Shown one piece after another: positions 1-8,218 of a stretch of DNA of 42,359 nt (its first letter is position 1; each line of letters opens with the position of its first letter). Source of the DNA: Nocardia wallacei (GTDB lineage: Bacteria > Actinomycetota > Actinomycetes > Mycobacteriales > Mycobacteriaceae); contig NZ_JARWQD010000163.1 of the NCBI RefSeq assembly GCF_029869545.1, forward strand, positions 1 through 42,359, read 5' to 3'. Under the pieces are notes generated by a model that saw only the letters and a list, made by a program, of their open reading frames with translations, was not told where the DNA came from and searched no databases. Made by a program: the position numbers and the translations under genes.

Positions 1-140
1 CGTTGCACGACCCCCGTGCGCAGTTCGACGTTGTCCGCGCCGATGCGATAGGTCGTGGTGAACCACCGCGCGACCGCGAATCCCACGATGACCACGAGCG
101 CGAGCAGTCCCCACCCCGGGGGCCGTTCGGCGTAGAGGTC
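1..140 (-). CDS. Partial PH-like (bPH2/YdbS-type) membrane protein
   Basis: The minus-strand frame just downstream of etfA encodes a hydrophobic segment (WGLLALVVIVGFAVARWF) followed by TTTYRIGADNVELRTGVV and leaves the window on the left. A membrane helix followed by a TTxYRI...VELRTG strand is typical of bacterial PH-domain (YdbS/YdbT-like) membrane proteins of unknown function. The frame overlaps the end of etfA. It has no ATG, GTG or TTG between an in-frame stop inside etfA and a GTG at 93-95, which already lies within the helix. The start is therefore unclear, and the gene may be broken or misread here. Family assignment is by pattern only. Confidence 0.5.
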
Positions 141-1098
141 AGCCCTTGTGGGCCTTGATCGCCTCGGTCAGCTGCGGGGCGACGTTGAACAGGTCGCCCA
201 CGATGCCGTAGTCGGAGATCTCGAAGATCGGCGCCTCTTCGTCCTTGTTGACGGCGACGATGGTCTTCGAGGTCTGCATGCCGGCGCGGTGCTGGATGGC
301 GCCGGAGATGCCCAGCGCGACGTAGAGCTGCGGGGAGACCGTCTTACCGGTCTGGCCGACCTGGAACTGGCCCGGGTAGTAGCCGGAGTCGACGGCGGCA
401 CGCGAGGCGCCGACCGCGGCACCCAGCGCGTCGGCCAGCGGCTCGACCACCTTGTGGAAGTTGTCCTCGCTGCCCACGCCGCGGCCACCGGAGACCACGA
501 TGGTGGCCTCGGTCAGCTCCGGCCGATCGCCGCCGACCACGGGCTCGCGGGAGGTCACCTTGGTGACGCCCTCTTCCTGTGCGGGCACCTCGACGGTCAC
601 CTTCTCGCCCGCGGCGGCCTGCGGGGCCGCCTCGATGGCGCCCGGGCGCACCGAGATGACCGGCACGTCGCCGGTGGCCTTGGAATCGACGGTGAACGCG
701 CCACCGAAGATGGAGCCGGTGACCGAGCCGTCGGCGTTGACGCCGATGACGTCGACCAGCAGGCCGGAGCCGATGCGGGCGGCGAGGCGACCCGACACCT
801 CCTTGCCCTCCGCGGAGGCGGCCACGAGAATCGCGGCGGGGGAGGCGGATTCGGCCAGACCGGCCAGCACGTCGACCTTCGGGGTCACCAGGAAGCCCTC
901 GACGTCGTCGGACTCGGCGATGTAGATCTTCTCGGCGCCGGCGGCGGACAGCGCGTCGGCCAGCTTGTCACCGGTGCCGGTCGCGCCGAGCACGACGGCG
1001 GCCGGGGTGCCCAGCGCGCGGGCGGCGGTGAGGAGTTCGGTGGTGACCTTCTTGGGCGCACCTTCGGCGTGCTCCACGAGCACGAGTACTTCTGCCAT
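139..1098 (-). CDS. etfA: Electron transfer flavoprotein alpha subunit
   Basis: Alpha subunit (319 residues) of the heterodimeric electron transfer flavoprotein. This cytoplasmic FAD protein takes electrons from acyl-CoA and other dehydrogenases and passes them to the respiratory chain through ETF dehydrogenase. The N-terminal half (about 1-190) is the adenine-nucleotide-hydrolase-like domain. The C-terminal FAD domain shows SGGRG (203-207), GASRA (230-234), GQTGKTVSP (248-256), GISGAIQH (263-270) and the conserved end [21 protein letters not shown]. An AGGAG ribosome site lies about ten bases before the ATG. It follows etfB with a 38-base gap, so the two are almost certainly cotranscribed; the M. 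tuberculosis equivalent is Rv3028c (fixB). Confidence 0.97.
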   Translation of the reverse strand: MAEVLVLVEHAEGAPKKVTTELLTAARALGTPAAVVLGATGTGDKLADALSAAGAEKIYIAESDDVEGFLVTPKVDVLAGLAESASPAAILVAASAEGKEVSGRLAARIGSGLLVDVIGVNADGSVTGSIFGGAFTVDSKATGDVPVISVRPGAIEAAPQAAAGEKVTVEVPAQEEGVTKVTSREPVVGGDRPELTEATIVVSGGRGVGSEDNFHKVVEPLADALGAAVGASRAAVDSGYYPGQFQVGQTGKTVSPQLYVALGISGAIQHRAGMQTSKTIVAVNKDEEAPIFEISDYGIVGDLFNVAPQLTEAIKAHKG

Positions 1099-1137
1099 TG
1101 CTCTCTATCTCCTGAAGTTCGTTGGGCTCGGGGGCAA

Positions 1138-1923
1138 TCAGATGATCTTCTGGCCGACCAGGTAGGTGGCGATCTGCTGGCCGCCCTCACCCTCGTCGAC
1201 GATCTTCTCGCCCGCCGTGCGCGGCGGCTTCGGGGTGACACCGGTGACCGCGGAGCCCGCGTTGCCCACACCGACGGTCGACGGGTCGATGCCCAGGTCG
1301 GCGAGGGTGAAGGTCTGCACTTCCTTCTTCTTCGCGGCCATGATGCCCTTGAAGGACGGGAAGCGCGGCTCGTTGATCTTCTCGGTGACCGAGACGATGG
1401 CCGGGAGGCTGGCCTCGAGCTTGAACACGCCCTCGTCGGTCTCGCGCTCGCCGGAGATCTTCTCGCCGTCGACGGCCAGCTTGCGCAGGTGCGTCAGCTG
1501 CGGGATGCCCAGGTACTCGGCGATGATCGCCGGGACCGCACCCGCGCGGCCGTCGGTGGACTCGTTACCGGCGATGACCAGCTCGACACCCTCGATCTGG
1601 CCCAGCGCTCCGGCCAGGACCCACGCGGTCTGCACGGCGTCGGAGCCGTGGATGGCGTCGTCCTTGACGTGGATGGCCTTGTCGGCGCCCATGGACAGCG
1701 CCTTGCGGATGGCCTCGGTCGCGCGCTCCGGCCCCATGGCCAGGACGGTGACCTCGCCGCCCTGCGCTTCCTTGATCAGCAGGGCCTCTTCGACGGCACG
1801 CTCGTTGATCTCGTCCAGGATCGCGTCGGCGGCCTCGCGGTCGAGGGTGTAGTCACCATCGGTCAGCTTGCGCTCGGACCAGGTGTCGGGAACCTGCTTG
1901 ATCAGTACGACGATGTTCGGCAT
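1138..1923 (-). CDS. etfB: Electron transfer flavoprotein beta subunit
   Basis: Beta subunit (261 residues) of the electron transfer flavoprotein, partner of EtfA. The start chosen is the ATG giving MPNIVVLIKQVPDTW, the standard ETF-beta opening. An in-frame extension of 17 residues upstream is basic and unlike the family. The ETF-beta signature region VIAGNESTDGRAGAVPA and the domain that binds AMP and the alpha subunit are intact, and length matches the family. AGGAGG lies 13 bases before the start, slightly far. This is the first gene of the etfBA unit, and a strong palindrome that is probably its operator lies about 105 bases upstream. M. tuberculosis homologue: Rv3029c (fixA). Confidence 0.97.
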   Translation of the reverse strand: MPNIVVLIKQVPDTWSERKLTDGDYTLDREAADAILDEINERAVEEALLIKEAQGGEVTVLAMGPERATEAIRKALSMGADKAIHVKDDAIHGSDAVQTAWVLAGALGQIEGVELVIAGNESTDGRAGAVPAIIAEYLGIPQLTHLRKLAVDGEKISGERETDEGVFKLEASLPAIVSVTEKINEPRFPSFKGIMAAKKKEVQTFTLADLGIDPSTVGVGNAGSAVTGVTPKPPRTAGEKIVDEGEGGQQIATYLVGQKII

Positions 1924-2028
1924 TGGTCTTCGTCGACCTCCTGTTCTGGATGGCACGTGAGGTTGGGTTCGCACGATCAGGTGGCCGTACGTCCACGAAA
2001 TAGCTCAGCTCGGGACATTACCCTACGT

Positions 2029-2050
2029 TAAGTTACTCGTGGGTAACTTA
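2029..2050. promoter_or_regulatory. 22-bp dyad between etfB and the methyltransferase
   Basis: TAAGTTAC (2029-2036) is repeated inverted as GTAACTTA (2043-2050), centred on 2039/2040, with TTAC-N6-GTAA as the core. It lies in the 194-base divergent intergenic region, about 105 bases before etfB and 68 before the methyltransferase. The perfect 8-bp arms suggest a TetR- or FadR-class homodimer site. Control of etfBA is the likeliest role, since fatty-acid catabolism genes are commonly regulated this way. The regulator is unknown. Confidence 0.6.
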
Positions 2051-2117
2051 GGGTGTGATGTTCTGCATCACCACTCCGAGCGCGGGTGTGATAGGGGCAA
2101 CCGCTAACGTCGGGTGA

Positions 2118-2924
2118 ATGAGTGAGGCCGTTTTCTCCCCCGCCGCAGGGGAGTCCAGCGCGGTGGAGCCGCTGCCCCTGACCGGCGAGCGGACGGTGCC
2201 GGGCATCGCGGAGGAGAACTACTGGTTCCGCCGCCACGAGATCGTCTACGCGCGGCTGCTGCGGCGCTGCGCGGGTAAGGCGGTGCTGGAGGCCGGGTCG
2301 GGAGAAGGCTACGGCGCCAACATGATTGCGGGCGTCGCGGCGCGGGTGATCGGGCTGGACTACGACGAGAGCGCGGTCGAGCACGTGCGGGCGGCGTATC
2401 CGCGGGTGGAGATGGTGCAGGGCAATCTGGCCGCCCTGCCGTTCGAGGACGCGTCGGTGGATGTGGTGGTGAACTTCCAGGTCATCGAGCATCTGTGGGA
2501 TCAGGCCCAGTTCCTGCGCGAATGCCTGCGGGTGCTGCGGCCGGGCGGGGAGTTGCTGATCAGCACGCCGAACCGGATCACGTTCTCCCCGGGCCGCGAT
2601 ACCCCGCTGAACCCCTTCCACACCCGCGAGCTGAACGCCGCGGAGATGTCGGAGTTGTTGGTGCAGGCCGGTTTCCGGGTGGAGGTGATGGCGGGGGTGC
2701 ACCACGGCCCGGAACTGGTTGCGCTGGACACCAAGTGGGGCGGATCGCTGATCGATGCCCAGATCGAGCGGGCCCTGGCGGGGGAGCCCTGGCCGGAGGA
2801 ACTGGCCGCCGACGTGGCGGGGGTGCGCACCGACGACTTCGTGCTGTGGGATGGCGCGGATGGCGCGTGGGACCCGGACATCGACGCCAGCCTCGACCTG
2901 GTCGCCATCGCGGTGAAGCCTTGA
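2118..2924 (+). CDS. SAM-dependent methyltransferase (Rv3030-like)
   Basis: Class I methyltransferase of 268 residues. The glycine-rich SAM motif VLEAGSGEGYGA is at 56-67, the acidic end of strand 2 (GLDYD) near 79-83, and the post-motifs LPFEDASVDVVVNFQVIEHL and VLRPGGELLISTPN follow. It heads a plus-strand operon with a GH57 branching enzyme and a GT4 glucosyltransferase, the same order as Rv3030-Rv3032 of M. tuberculosis. That cluster is linked to 6-O-methylglucose lipopolysaccharide and glycogen synthesis. A sugar O-methyl transfer role is inferred from this context. Its TGA overlaps the TTG start of the next gene (TTGA), suggesting coupled translation. The ribosome site is weak. Confidence 0.88.
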   Translation: MSEAVFSPAAGESSAVEPLPLTGERTVPGIAEENYWFRRHEIVYARLLRRCAGKAVLEAGSGEGYGANMIAGVAARVIGLDYDESAVEHVRAAYPRVEMVQGNLAALPFEDASVDVVVNFQVIEHLWDQAQFLRECLRVLRPGGELLISTPNRITFSPGRDTPLNPFHTRELNAAEMSELLVQAGFRVEVMAGVHHGPELVALDTKWGGSLIDAQIERALAGEPWPEELAADVAGVRTDDFVLWDGADGAWDPDIDASLDLVAIAVKP

Positions 2925-4555
2925 GTGCAGGAGAGGATCCCGGCCAAAAGCATGCCGGGAATGTCGGTGGGGCGCAAAGCGCCGGGAATGTCGGTGGGGC
3001 GTCTGGCTCTGTCCCGGGCCAGTTCACACTGGTGCTGCACTCTCATCTGCCGTGGCTGGCGCATCATGGGCGGTGGCCGGTGGGGGAGGAGTGGCTCTAT
3101 CAATCCTGGGCCGCCTCCTATATTCCCGTGGCGAAGGTGTTGAGAACCCTTGCCGCGGAAGGTCGTTCGCATCTGCTGAGCCTCGGGATCACCCCGGTGC
3201 TGGCCGCGCAGCTCGACGACCCGCACTCGCTGTCCGGGATGCATCACTGGCTGGGCAACTGGCGACTGCGCGCTGACGAGGCGGCGATGGCGGGCAATCT
3301 CGCGCTGGGGCGGCACGAGCACCGGCTCGCCACCGCGGCACTGGCCGATTTCGAACGGCACTGGCGGCACGGCGGCTCGCCGGTGTGGCGGGAGCTGATC
3401 GATGCCGGGGCGATCGAGCTGCTCGGCGGCCCGCTGGCGCATCCGTTCCAACCGCTGCTGGACCCGCGGCTGCGCGGGTTCGAACTCGGCGAGGGTCTCG
3501 CCGACGCCCGGCATCGGTGGGGGCATACGCCGTCGGGGATCTGGGCGCCGGAATGCGGCTTCACGCCCGGCATGGAAATCGGGTACGCGGCCGCGAATGT
3601 GACGCATTTCATGGTCGACGGACCGGCGCTGCGCGGCGACACCACGCTGGGGCGCCCGGTGTGGGATTCCGACGTCGTCGCCTTCGGGCGGGATCTGCAG
3701 GTCAGCTATCGGGTGTGGTCGCCGAAGTCGGGTTATCCGGGCCAGGGCGCCTACCGTGACTTCCACCACTACGACCACGACACCGGTCTCAAACCGGCCC
3801 GGGTCACCGGCAAGCAGGTCGCCGGTCCGGACAAGGCGCCCTACGACCCGGAGCTGGCCGCCACGGCGGTGACGCGCGACGTCGAGGACTTCGTGGAGAC
3901 GGTGCGGCGCAGGCTGATCGACGAATCCGCGCGGATCGGGCGGCCCGCGCTGGTGGTGGCCGCGTTCGACACCGAGCTGTTCGGGCACTGGTGGCACGAG
4001 GGGCCGCAGTGGCTCGAGCAGGTGCTGCGCGCGCTGCCCGAGGCCGGGATCACCGTCGGCACACTCGCCGATGCCCGCGCGAACGGATTCGTCGGGGAAC
4101 CGGTGCAGCTGGCGGACTCCTCGTGGGGGTCGGGCAAGGACTGGCGGGTGTGGGCCGGGGATCAGGTGCAGGACCTGGTCGATCTCAACGGCGACATCGT
4201 CCGGCTCGCCCTCGACACGCTGGACAAGATGGGTGCGCACGGCGACGGGCTGCGCGATCCGGTGGCCGACCAGCTGCTGCGCGAGGCGGTGCTGACCGTG
4301 TCCAGCGACTGGGCGTTCATGGTCAGCAAGGACTCCGCCGCCGGGTACGCCCGCGACCGCGCGCACGAGCACGCGCACGCCGTCCGCGAGATTTCCGGCG
4401 CCGTCGCCGCGGGCCAACTCGCCAAAGCACGGCAGTTGGCGGCAGGATGGTACGCGGCCGACGGGCTGTTTCCGGCGCTGGACGCGCGCCGCCTCGCCAC
4501 GTCCGGTCCCGCCGGGAACCTGGGACGCGGCGTAGTGACAGAAGGACCCGCATGA
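2921..4555 (+). CDS. GH57 1,4-alpha-glucan branching enzyme (Rv3031-like)
   Basis: Family 57 glycoside hydrolase (about 544 residues) expected to introduce alpha-1,6 branches into the cytoplasmic glucan made by the neighbouring glucosyltransferase. The GH57 core begins LVLHSHLPWLAHHGRWPVGE. The likely nucleophile is Glu211 in WAPECGF and the acid/base Asp350 in FDTELFGHWW; a C-terminal helical domain follows. The only plausible start is the TTG at 2921, which overlaps the upstream stop. Residues 3-30 are translated from a copy of the intergenic hairpin repeat plus two in-frame 27-base repeats (AGNVGGA twice), so the N-terminal tail is repeat-derived and probably disordered. The end overlaps the next start (ATGA). 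Confidence 0.9.
   Translation: MSAGEDPGQKHAGNVGGAQSAGNVGGASGSVPGQFTLVLHSHLPWLAHHGRWPVGEEWLYQSWAASYIPVAKVLRTLAAEGRSHLLSLGITPVLAAQLDDPHSLSGMHHWLGNWRLRADEAAMAGNLALGRHEHRLATAALADFERHWRHGGSPVWRELIDAGAIELLGGPLAHPFQPLLDPRLRGFELGEGLADARHRWGHTPSGIWAPECGFTPGMEIGYAAANVTHFMVDGPALRGDTTLGRPVWDSDVVAFGRDLQVSYRVWSPKSGYPGQGAYRDFHHYDHDTGLKPARVTGKQVAGPDKAPYDPELAATAVTRDVEDFVETVRRRLIDESARIGRPALVVAAFDTELFGHWWHEGPQWLEQVLRALPEAGITVGTLADARANGFVGEPVQLADSSWGSGKDWRVWAGDQVQDLVDLNGDIVRLALDTLDKMGAHGDGLRDPVADQLLREAVLTVSSDWAFMVSKDSAAGYARDRAHEHAHAVREISGAVAAGQLAKARQLAAGWYAADGLFPALDARRLATSGPAGNLGRGVVTEGPA
2939..3007 (+). repeat. Hairpin repeat copy 1 with two 27-bp units, inside a coding region
   Basis: CCCGGC (2939-2944) and GCCGGG (2954-2959) flank loop CAAAAGCAT. 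The right arm begins a 27-base unit (2954-2980) that is repeated at 2981-3007 with changes only in its last bases. Because 27 is divisible by three, both units stay in the GH57 reading frame. This is the only copy in the window that lies inside a gene. Confidence 0.85.
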
Positions 4556-5814
4556 AGATTCTGATGGTGTCGTGGGAGTACCCGCCCGTGGTGGTCGGCG
4601 GGCTGGGCCGGCACGTCCATCACCTCGCCACCGAGCTGGCCGCGGCCGGGCACGAGGTCGTGGTGCTGGCGCGCCGCCCGATGGGGACCGACTCCTCGAC
4701 CCATCCGACCTACAACTTCATCGAGGACCGGGTCCTCGTGGTCGCCGTGGCGGAGGATCCGCCGTGCTTCGACTTCGGCGAGGACATGCTCGCGTGGACC
4801 CTGGCGATGGGGCATGCGATGGTGCGCGCGGGTATCGCGCTGAGCAAGCCGGGCATCGCCGACGGCTGGACGCCCGATGTGGTGCACGCCCACGACTGGC
4901 TGGTCGCGCATCCGGCGATCGCGCTGGCCGAGCACTACGACGTGCCGCTGGTGTCGACCATCCACGCCACCGAGGCCGGGCGGCACAGCGGCTGGGTGTC
5001 GGGGCGGGTCAACAAGCAGGTGCATTCGGTGGAGTGGTGGCTGGCCCGCGAATCCGACGCGCTGATCACCTGTTCCACCTCGATGCAGGACGAGGTGGAG
5101 CGGCTCTACGGTCCCGAACTGGTGCCGGTCACGGTGATCCGCAACGGAATCGACGTGGGCGCGTGGGCCTTTCGCGACCGGGCCCCGCGCTCGGCGCCGC
5201 CGCGGCTGCTGTATGTGGGGCGGCTCGAGTACGAGAAGGGTGTGCAGGACGCGATCGCCGCGCTGCCGCGCATCCGCCGGGCCCATCCGGGGACGACGCT
5301 GACCGTCGCCGGTGTGGGAACGCAGTTCGAATGGCTGCGCGAGCGCGCCCGGGCCCATCGGGTGATGCGGGCGGTGAATTTCACGGGGCGCCTGGACCAT
5401 ACGGAACTGCTGGGCTGGCTGCACGGCGCCGACGCGATCGTGCTGCCCAGCCGCTACGAGCCGTTCGGCATCGTCGCCCTCGAGGCGGCCGCGGCCGGGA
5501 CGCCGCTGGTGACCTCCACCGCGGGTGGCCTGGGTGAGCTCGTCATCGATGGCATCACCGGCGCCTCCTTCGATCCGGCCGACGTGAACGGCCTCGTCGA
5601 TGCGGTGTGCGCGGTGCTCGACGACCCGGCCGCCGCCCAGCAGCGCGCCCACGCCGCCCGCGCCTACCTCACCGCCGACTTCGCCTGGGACGTCGTCGCC
5701 GCCGAGACCATCCAGGTCTACCAGGCCGCCAAGCGCCGCGTCCGCAACCCCCTGGGCCGCCCGGTCGTCGTGGAACGCCCCCTCCCGGACCGCGATCCGA
5801 ACAACCCCCTCTGA
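4552..5814 (+). CDS. GT4 alpha-glucosyltransferase (Rv3032-like)
   Basis: Family 4 retaining glycosyltransferase, 420 residues, GT-B fold. It starts MKILMVSWEYPPVVVGGLGRH, the glycogen-synthase-like donor/acceptor loop. Further on come HAHDWL, STIHATEAGRHSG, VIRNGIDV, a LLYVGRLEYEKG nucleotide-sugar segment, and the E-x7-E motif in RYEPFGIVALEA. Its counterpart Rv3032 is an alpha-1,4-glucosyltransferase elongating methylglucose lipopolysaccharide and contributing to glycogen. The ATG overlaps the GH57 stop by four bases, so the three genes form one coupled operon. The extreme C-terminus is Pro/Arg-rich and probably disordered. Confidence 0.92.
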   Translation: MKILMVSWEYPPVVVGGLGRHVHHLATELAAAGHEVVVLARRPMGTDSSTHPTYNFIEDRVLVVAVAEDPPCFDFGEDMLAWTLAMGHAMVRAGIALSKPGIADGWTPDVVHAHDWLVAHPAIALAEHYDVPLVSTIHATEAGRHSGWVSGRVNKQVHSVEWWLARESDALITCSTSMQDEVERLYGPELVPVTVIRNGIDVGAWAFRDRAPRSAPPRLLYVGRLEYEKGVQDAIAALPRIRRAHPGTTLTVAGVGTQFEWLRERARAHRVMRAVNFTGRLDHTELLGWLHGADAIVLPSRYEPFGIVALEAAAAGTPLVTSTAGGLGELVIDGITGASFDPADVNGLVDAVCAVLDDPAAAQQRAHAARAYLTADFAWDVVAAETIQVYQAAKRRVRNPLGRPVVVERPLPDRDPNNPL

Positions 5815-6304
5815 ATCCGCATCGCCCGCACGGCAGGCCGCGCGCAACCATCCCGATGCCCCTGGTGCCGCCGGTGGCGAGTGCGAACTTCCCGCTCAGA
5901 TCGAAAAGGTCTGCGTGAGTGGTCAACTGGTTGTCCGCCGTTCCGCATCTTTCGTCGTTTCCGGCGTGTTTCGGCCGGAAACAGATCCCGGCCAAAAGCG
6001 CGCCGGGAATGAGGGTGGGCCGTGCCGGGGATAAGGGTTGGAGTGCGCCGGGGATAAGGGTTGGAGTGGGCCGGGAATGAGGGTGGGCCGTGCCGGGGAT
6101 AAGGGTGGAGTGCGCCGGGAATGAGGGTGGGCCGTGCCGGAATAGGGGTGGAGCGCGCCGGAGGTGTGCGGTGCGGAAACTGGGCTAACCCGGCGTATCG
6201 AGTCGGTGAACGGCGGGTGTGATCGTCGTCTCGTTCACCGGACTGGCATCGGCAGGACACTCGGCGGTAGCCCCGAGGCCGATTCCGGCTGGCTTCATCG
6301 GGAC
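5815..6304. other. Intergenic region carrying a repeat element
   Basis: 490 bases without a convincing gene. The first 140 bases show nothing recognisable. Then come two inverted hairpins (5958-6007), a 22-base tandem array to about 6157, and roughly 150 bases of unremarkable leader before the GNAT gene. Both flanking genes are on the plus strand. Confidence 0.6.
5958..6157. repeat. Hairpin repeat pair (copy 2) plus seven-unit 21-23 bp array
   Basis: A left hairpin has arms TTTCCGGC (5958-5965) and GCCGGAAA (5974-5981), loop GTGTTTCG. Five bases later a second hairpin in the opposite orientation has arms CCCGGC (5987-5992) and GCCGGG (6002-6007), loop CAAAAGCGC. From 6002 the right arm is iterated about seven times as GCCGGG(A/G)AT(G/A)AGGGT plus a spacer, giving units of 21-23 bases. 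Two spacer types (GGGCCGT and TGGAGTGC) are interspersed. Confidence 0.85.
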
Positions 6305-7129
6305 ATGACAACAATGTCCGTGTTGACAGCGCCGGGCCGCACGACGGACACAGGGGTGGAGCGGCCGCGGTATTCGCTGGTCGTGTCGTCCGATGCGGAG
6401 CACCGCCGCGCGGCGCAGCGGCTGCGCTACCAGGTGTTCGCCGCCGAGCCCGGATTCACCATTCCCGACAGCGCCGACGGACTCGACGCCGACCGCTTCG
6501 ACGAACACTGCGACCATCTCCTGGTGCGCGACGAGCTGACCGATCAGTTCGTCGGCTGCTACCGGATGCTGCCGCCGGACAAGGTCGCCGCGGCGGGCGG
6601 GTACTACACCGCCACCGAATTCGATTTGACCGCAATGGATCCCGAGGGACAGCGGATCGTCGAGATGGGCCGGGCCTGCGTGGTCCCCGACCACCGCAAC
6701 GGCTCCACCCTGACGCTGATGTGGGCGGGCATCCTGCACTACATCCAGCTCACCGGCTACGACTGGGTGATGGGCTGCGTCTCGGTGCCGATGCGCGACG
6801 ATCCGGCCGATCCGGCGGGCGTCAACGTGCGCGGCGTGCGAGATCTGTTGCTGGCCAAGCACGGTGGCGATCCGCGACGACGGGTCCTGCCCTACAACCC
6901 GGTCGTCGTCGACGGCCGCACCCTCGACGACCTGGAATCCCCGGCGCGGCCGAAACTTCCGCCGCTGCTGCGCGGCTACCTGCGGCTGGGCGCGGAGATC
7001 TGCGGCGAGCCCGCGCACGACCCGGACTTCGGCGTCGCGGACTTCGTCGCGCTGCTCGGCCTCGAAACCATCAACCGGCGCTACCTGGATCGGCTACAGA
7101 GCGCCGCGAATACCTTCGACGGACGGTGA
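6305..7129 (+). CDS. GNAT acyltransferase, OlsB-like (Rv3027c-like)
   Basis: Protein of 274 residues in the GNAT subfamily that includes OlsB-type N-acyltransferases (Acetyltransf_5). Family marks are LRYQVFAAEPGF near the N-terminus, DRFDEHCDHLLVRD, VGCYRML, and the EMGRACVVPDHRNG acyl-carrier-binding segment. OlsB enzymes transfer a hydroxyacyl chain from acyl carrier protein to ornithine. The next gene, five bases on, is a PlsC acyltransferase, the OlsA-type partner that adds the second chain. Ornithine lipid or a related amino-acid lipid is thus a reasonable inference, but the acceptor cannot be read from sequence. ATG 6305 is chosen; a second ATG at 6314 is also possible. Confidence 0.85.
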   Translation: MTTMSVLTAPGRTTDTGVERPRYSLVVSSDAEHRRAAQRLRYQVFAAEPGFTIPDSADGLDADRFDEHCDHLLVRDELTDQFVGCYRMLPPDKVAAAGGYYTATEFDLTAMDPEGQRIVEMGRACVVPDHRNGSTLTLMWAGILHYIQLTGYDWVMGCVSVPMRDDPADPAGVNVRGVRDLLLAKHGGDPRRRVLPYNPVVVDGRTLDDLESPARPKLPPLLRGYLRLGAEICGEPAHDPDFGVADFVALLGLETINRRYLDRLQSAANTFDGR

Positions 7130-7134
7130 TTGCG

Positions 7135-8076
7135 ATGCCCGCCTTGGTAGCACCCGGTTCCTCCGCGCTGTCGTGCCCACCGGCCGCGCCGGTCCACGAC
7201 TGGATGCCGTCGAGCCCGTGCGGGCCCAGTTGCGTCGACGTCTCCGCCACGGCCGGGACCGTGCGCGCGGCGGCGCGGGTGCTGGGCGTGATCGCGCTGC
7301 TGTCCAGCTTCCCGGCGGTGAACCTGGCCACCCCGCGCGCCCGGCGGGCGGGCCTGCATCGGCGCTACGCCCGCGCCGCATTGCGTTGCTGCGGAATACG
7401 TTTGCGCGTCATCGATCGGCGCGGCGATTCGGCTCCCGGGGCGGTCGGTGCGGGGCCGCTCGTGGTGGCCCAGCACGTGGGCTGGACCGATGTGCTGGCG
7501 CTGGCCGCGGTGCAGCCGATGGGATTCGTGGCCCGCGCCGACCTGATCGACTGGCCGCTGCTGGGGCGGCTCGCGCGCCTGGTCCGGGTGATACCGATCG
7601 ACCGCGAGCGGCTGCGCCAGCTGCCCGAGGTGGTCGACACCATGGCGGCGCGGCTGCGCGCGGGGGAGCCGGTCGGCGTGTTCCCCGAGGGCACCACCTG
7701 GTGTGGTCGCGCCCACGGGCGCCTGCGCCCCGCGCTGTTCCAGGCCGCCGTGGACACCGGCGCACCCGTGCAGCCGATCCGGTTGCGGTATCTCGACCGC
7801 GACGGCGAACCGTCCACCGTGCCCGGTTTCGTCGGTCTCGACACCTTCGTCGACTCGGCCCGCCGCGTGCTGCGGTCGAAAGGTGTTGTGGCGGAGCTGG
7901 AACTGCTGCCGCGGGAGCTGCCGGGCGCCGACCGCCACGAGCTGGCCCGCCGCTGCGAGCGGGCCGTGCGCGGCACCGAGACCCTGGACATCGACGCGCA
8001 CGCCACCGCGGTCGGCACCGGCCCGACCCGTGCGATCGTGCTCGATACGGTCGCCGAGCCCGCGACGGTCTCCTGA
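7135..8076 (+). CDS. PlsC/OlsA-like 1-acyl-glycerol-phosphate-type acyltransferase (Rv3026c-like)
   Basis: Membrane-associated acyltransferase, 313 residues. It has the catalytic H(X4)D motif as His114-Asp119 in QHVGWTD, the PIDRERL acceptor segment (154-160), and FPEGTT (183-188), which binds the acceptor phosphate. A hydrophobic stretch at about 46-65 probably anchors it to the membrane. It starts five bases after the GNAT stop; GTG at 7126, overlapping that stop, is an alternative start, but the GGACGG at 7121 suits the ATG better. Known members acylate lysophosphatidate or lyso-ornithine lipid; the pairing with the GNAT gene favours the latter. Not overlapped by any other credible gene. 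Confidence 0.88.
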   Translation: MPALVAPGSSALSCPPAAPVHDWMPSSPCGPSCVDVSATAGTVRAAARVLGVIALLSSFPAVNLATPRARRAGLHRRYARAALRCCGIRLRVIDRRGDSAPGAVGAGPLVVAQHVGWTDVLALAAVQPMGFVARADLIDWPLLGRLARLVRVIPIDRERLRQLPEVVDTMAARLRAGEPVGVFPEGTTWCGRAHGRLRPALFQAAVDTGAPVQPIRLRYLDRDGEPSTVPGFVGLDTFVDSARRVLRSKGVVAELELLPRELPGADRHELARRCERAVRGTETLDIDAHATAVGTGPTRAIVLDTVAEPATVS

Positions 8077-8138
8077 ATTCGCCCGGTCTGGGGCGCTCCT
8101 GTAACGGAACAGTGCGATTTGCCCATAAATAGCGAGAC

Positions 8139-8154
8139 GCCGCCCGCGGGCGGC
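8139..8154. promoter_or_regulatory. 16-bp perfect GC palindrome downstream of plsC-like gene
   Basis: GCCGCCCGCGGGCGGC is fully self-complementary and lies 62 bases after the acyltransferase stop and 65 before the secreted-protein start. It could end the upstream transcript (no T-run follows, common in actinobacteria) or bind a dimeric regulator. Confidence 0.4.
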
Positions 8155-8218
8155 ATCGACATCGCTAGTATGGCAATGCTTTTCGTTAACTACTGGCCTG
8201 GACAAGGGAGTACGACGA

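Noticed and set aside
148..2031. A long plus-strand frame opposite etfA and etfB
   Set aside because: Both etf genes have full family matches on the minus strand; the plus-strand product is compositionally biased and has no motif.
2501..4417. A minus-strand frame opposite the GH57 gene
   Set aside because: The Arg/Pro/His-rich translation has no family features, while the opposite strand encodes conserved GH57 catalytic motifs.
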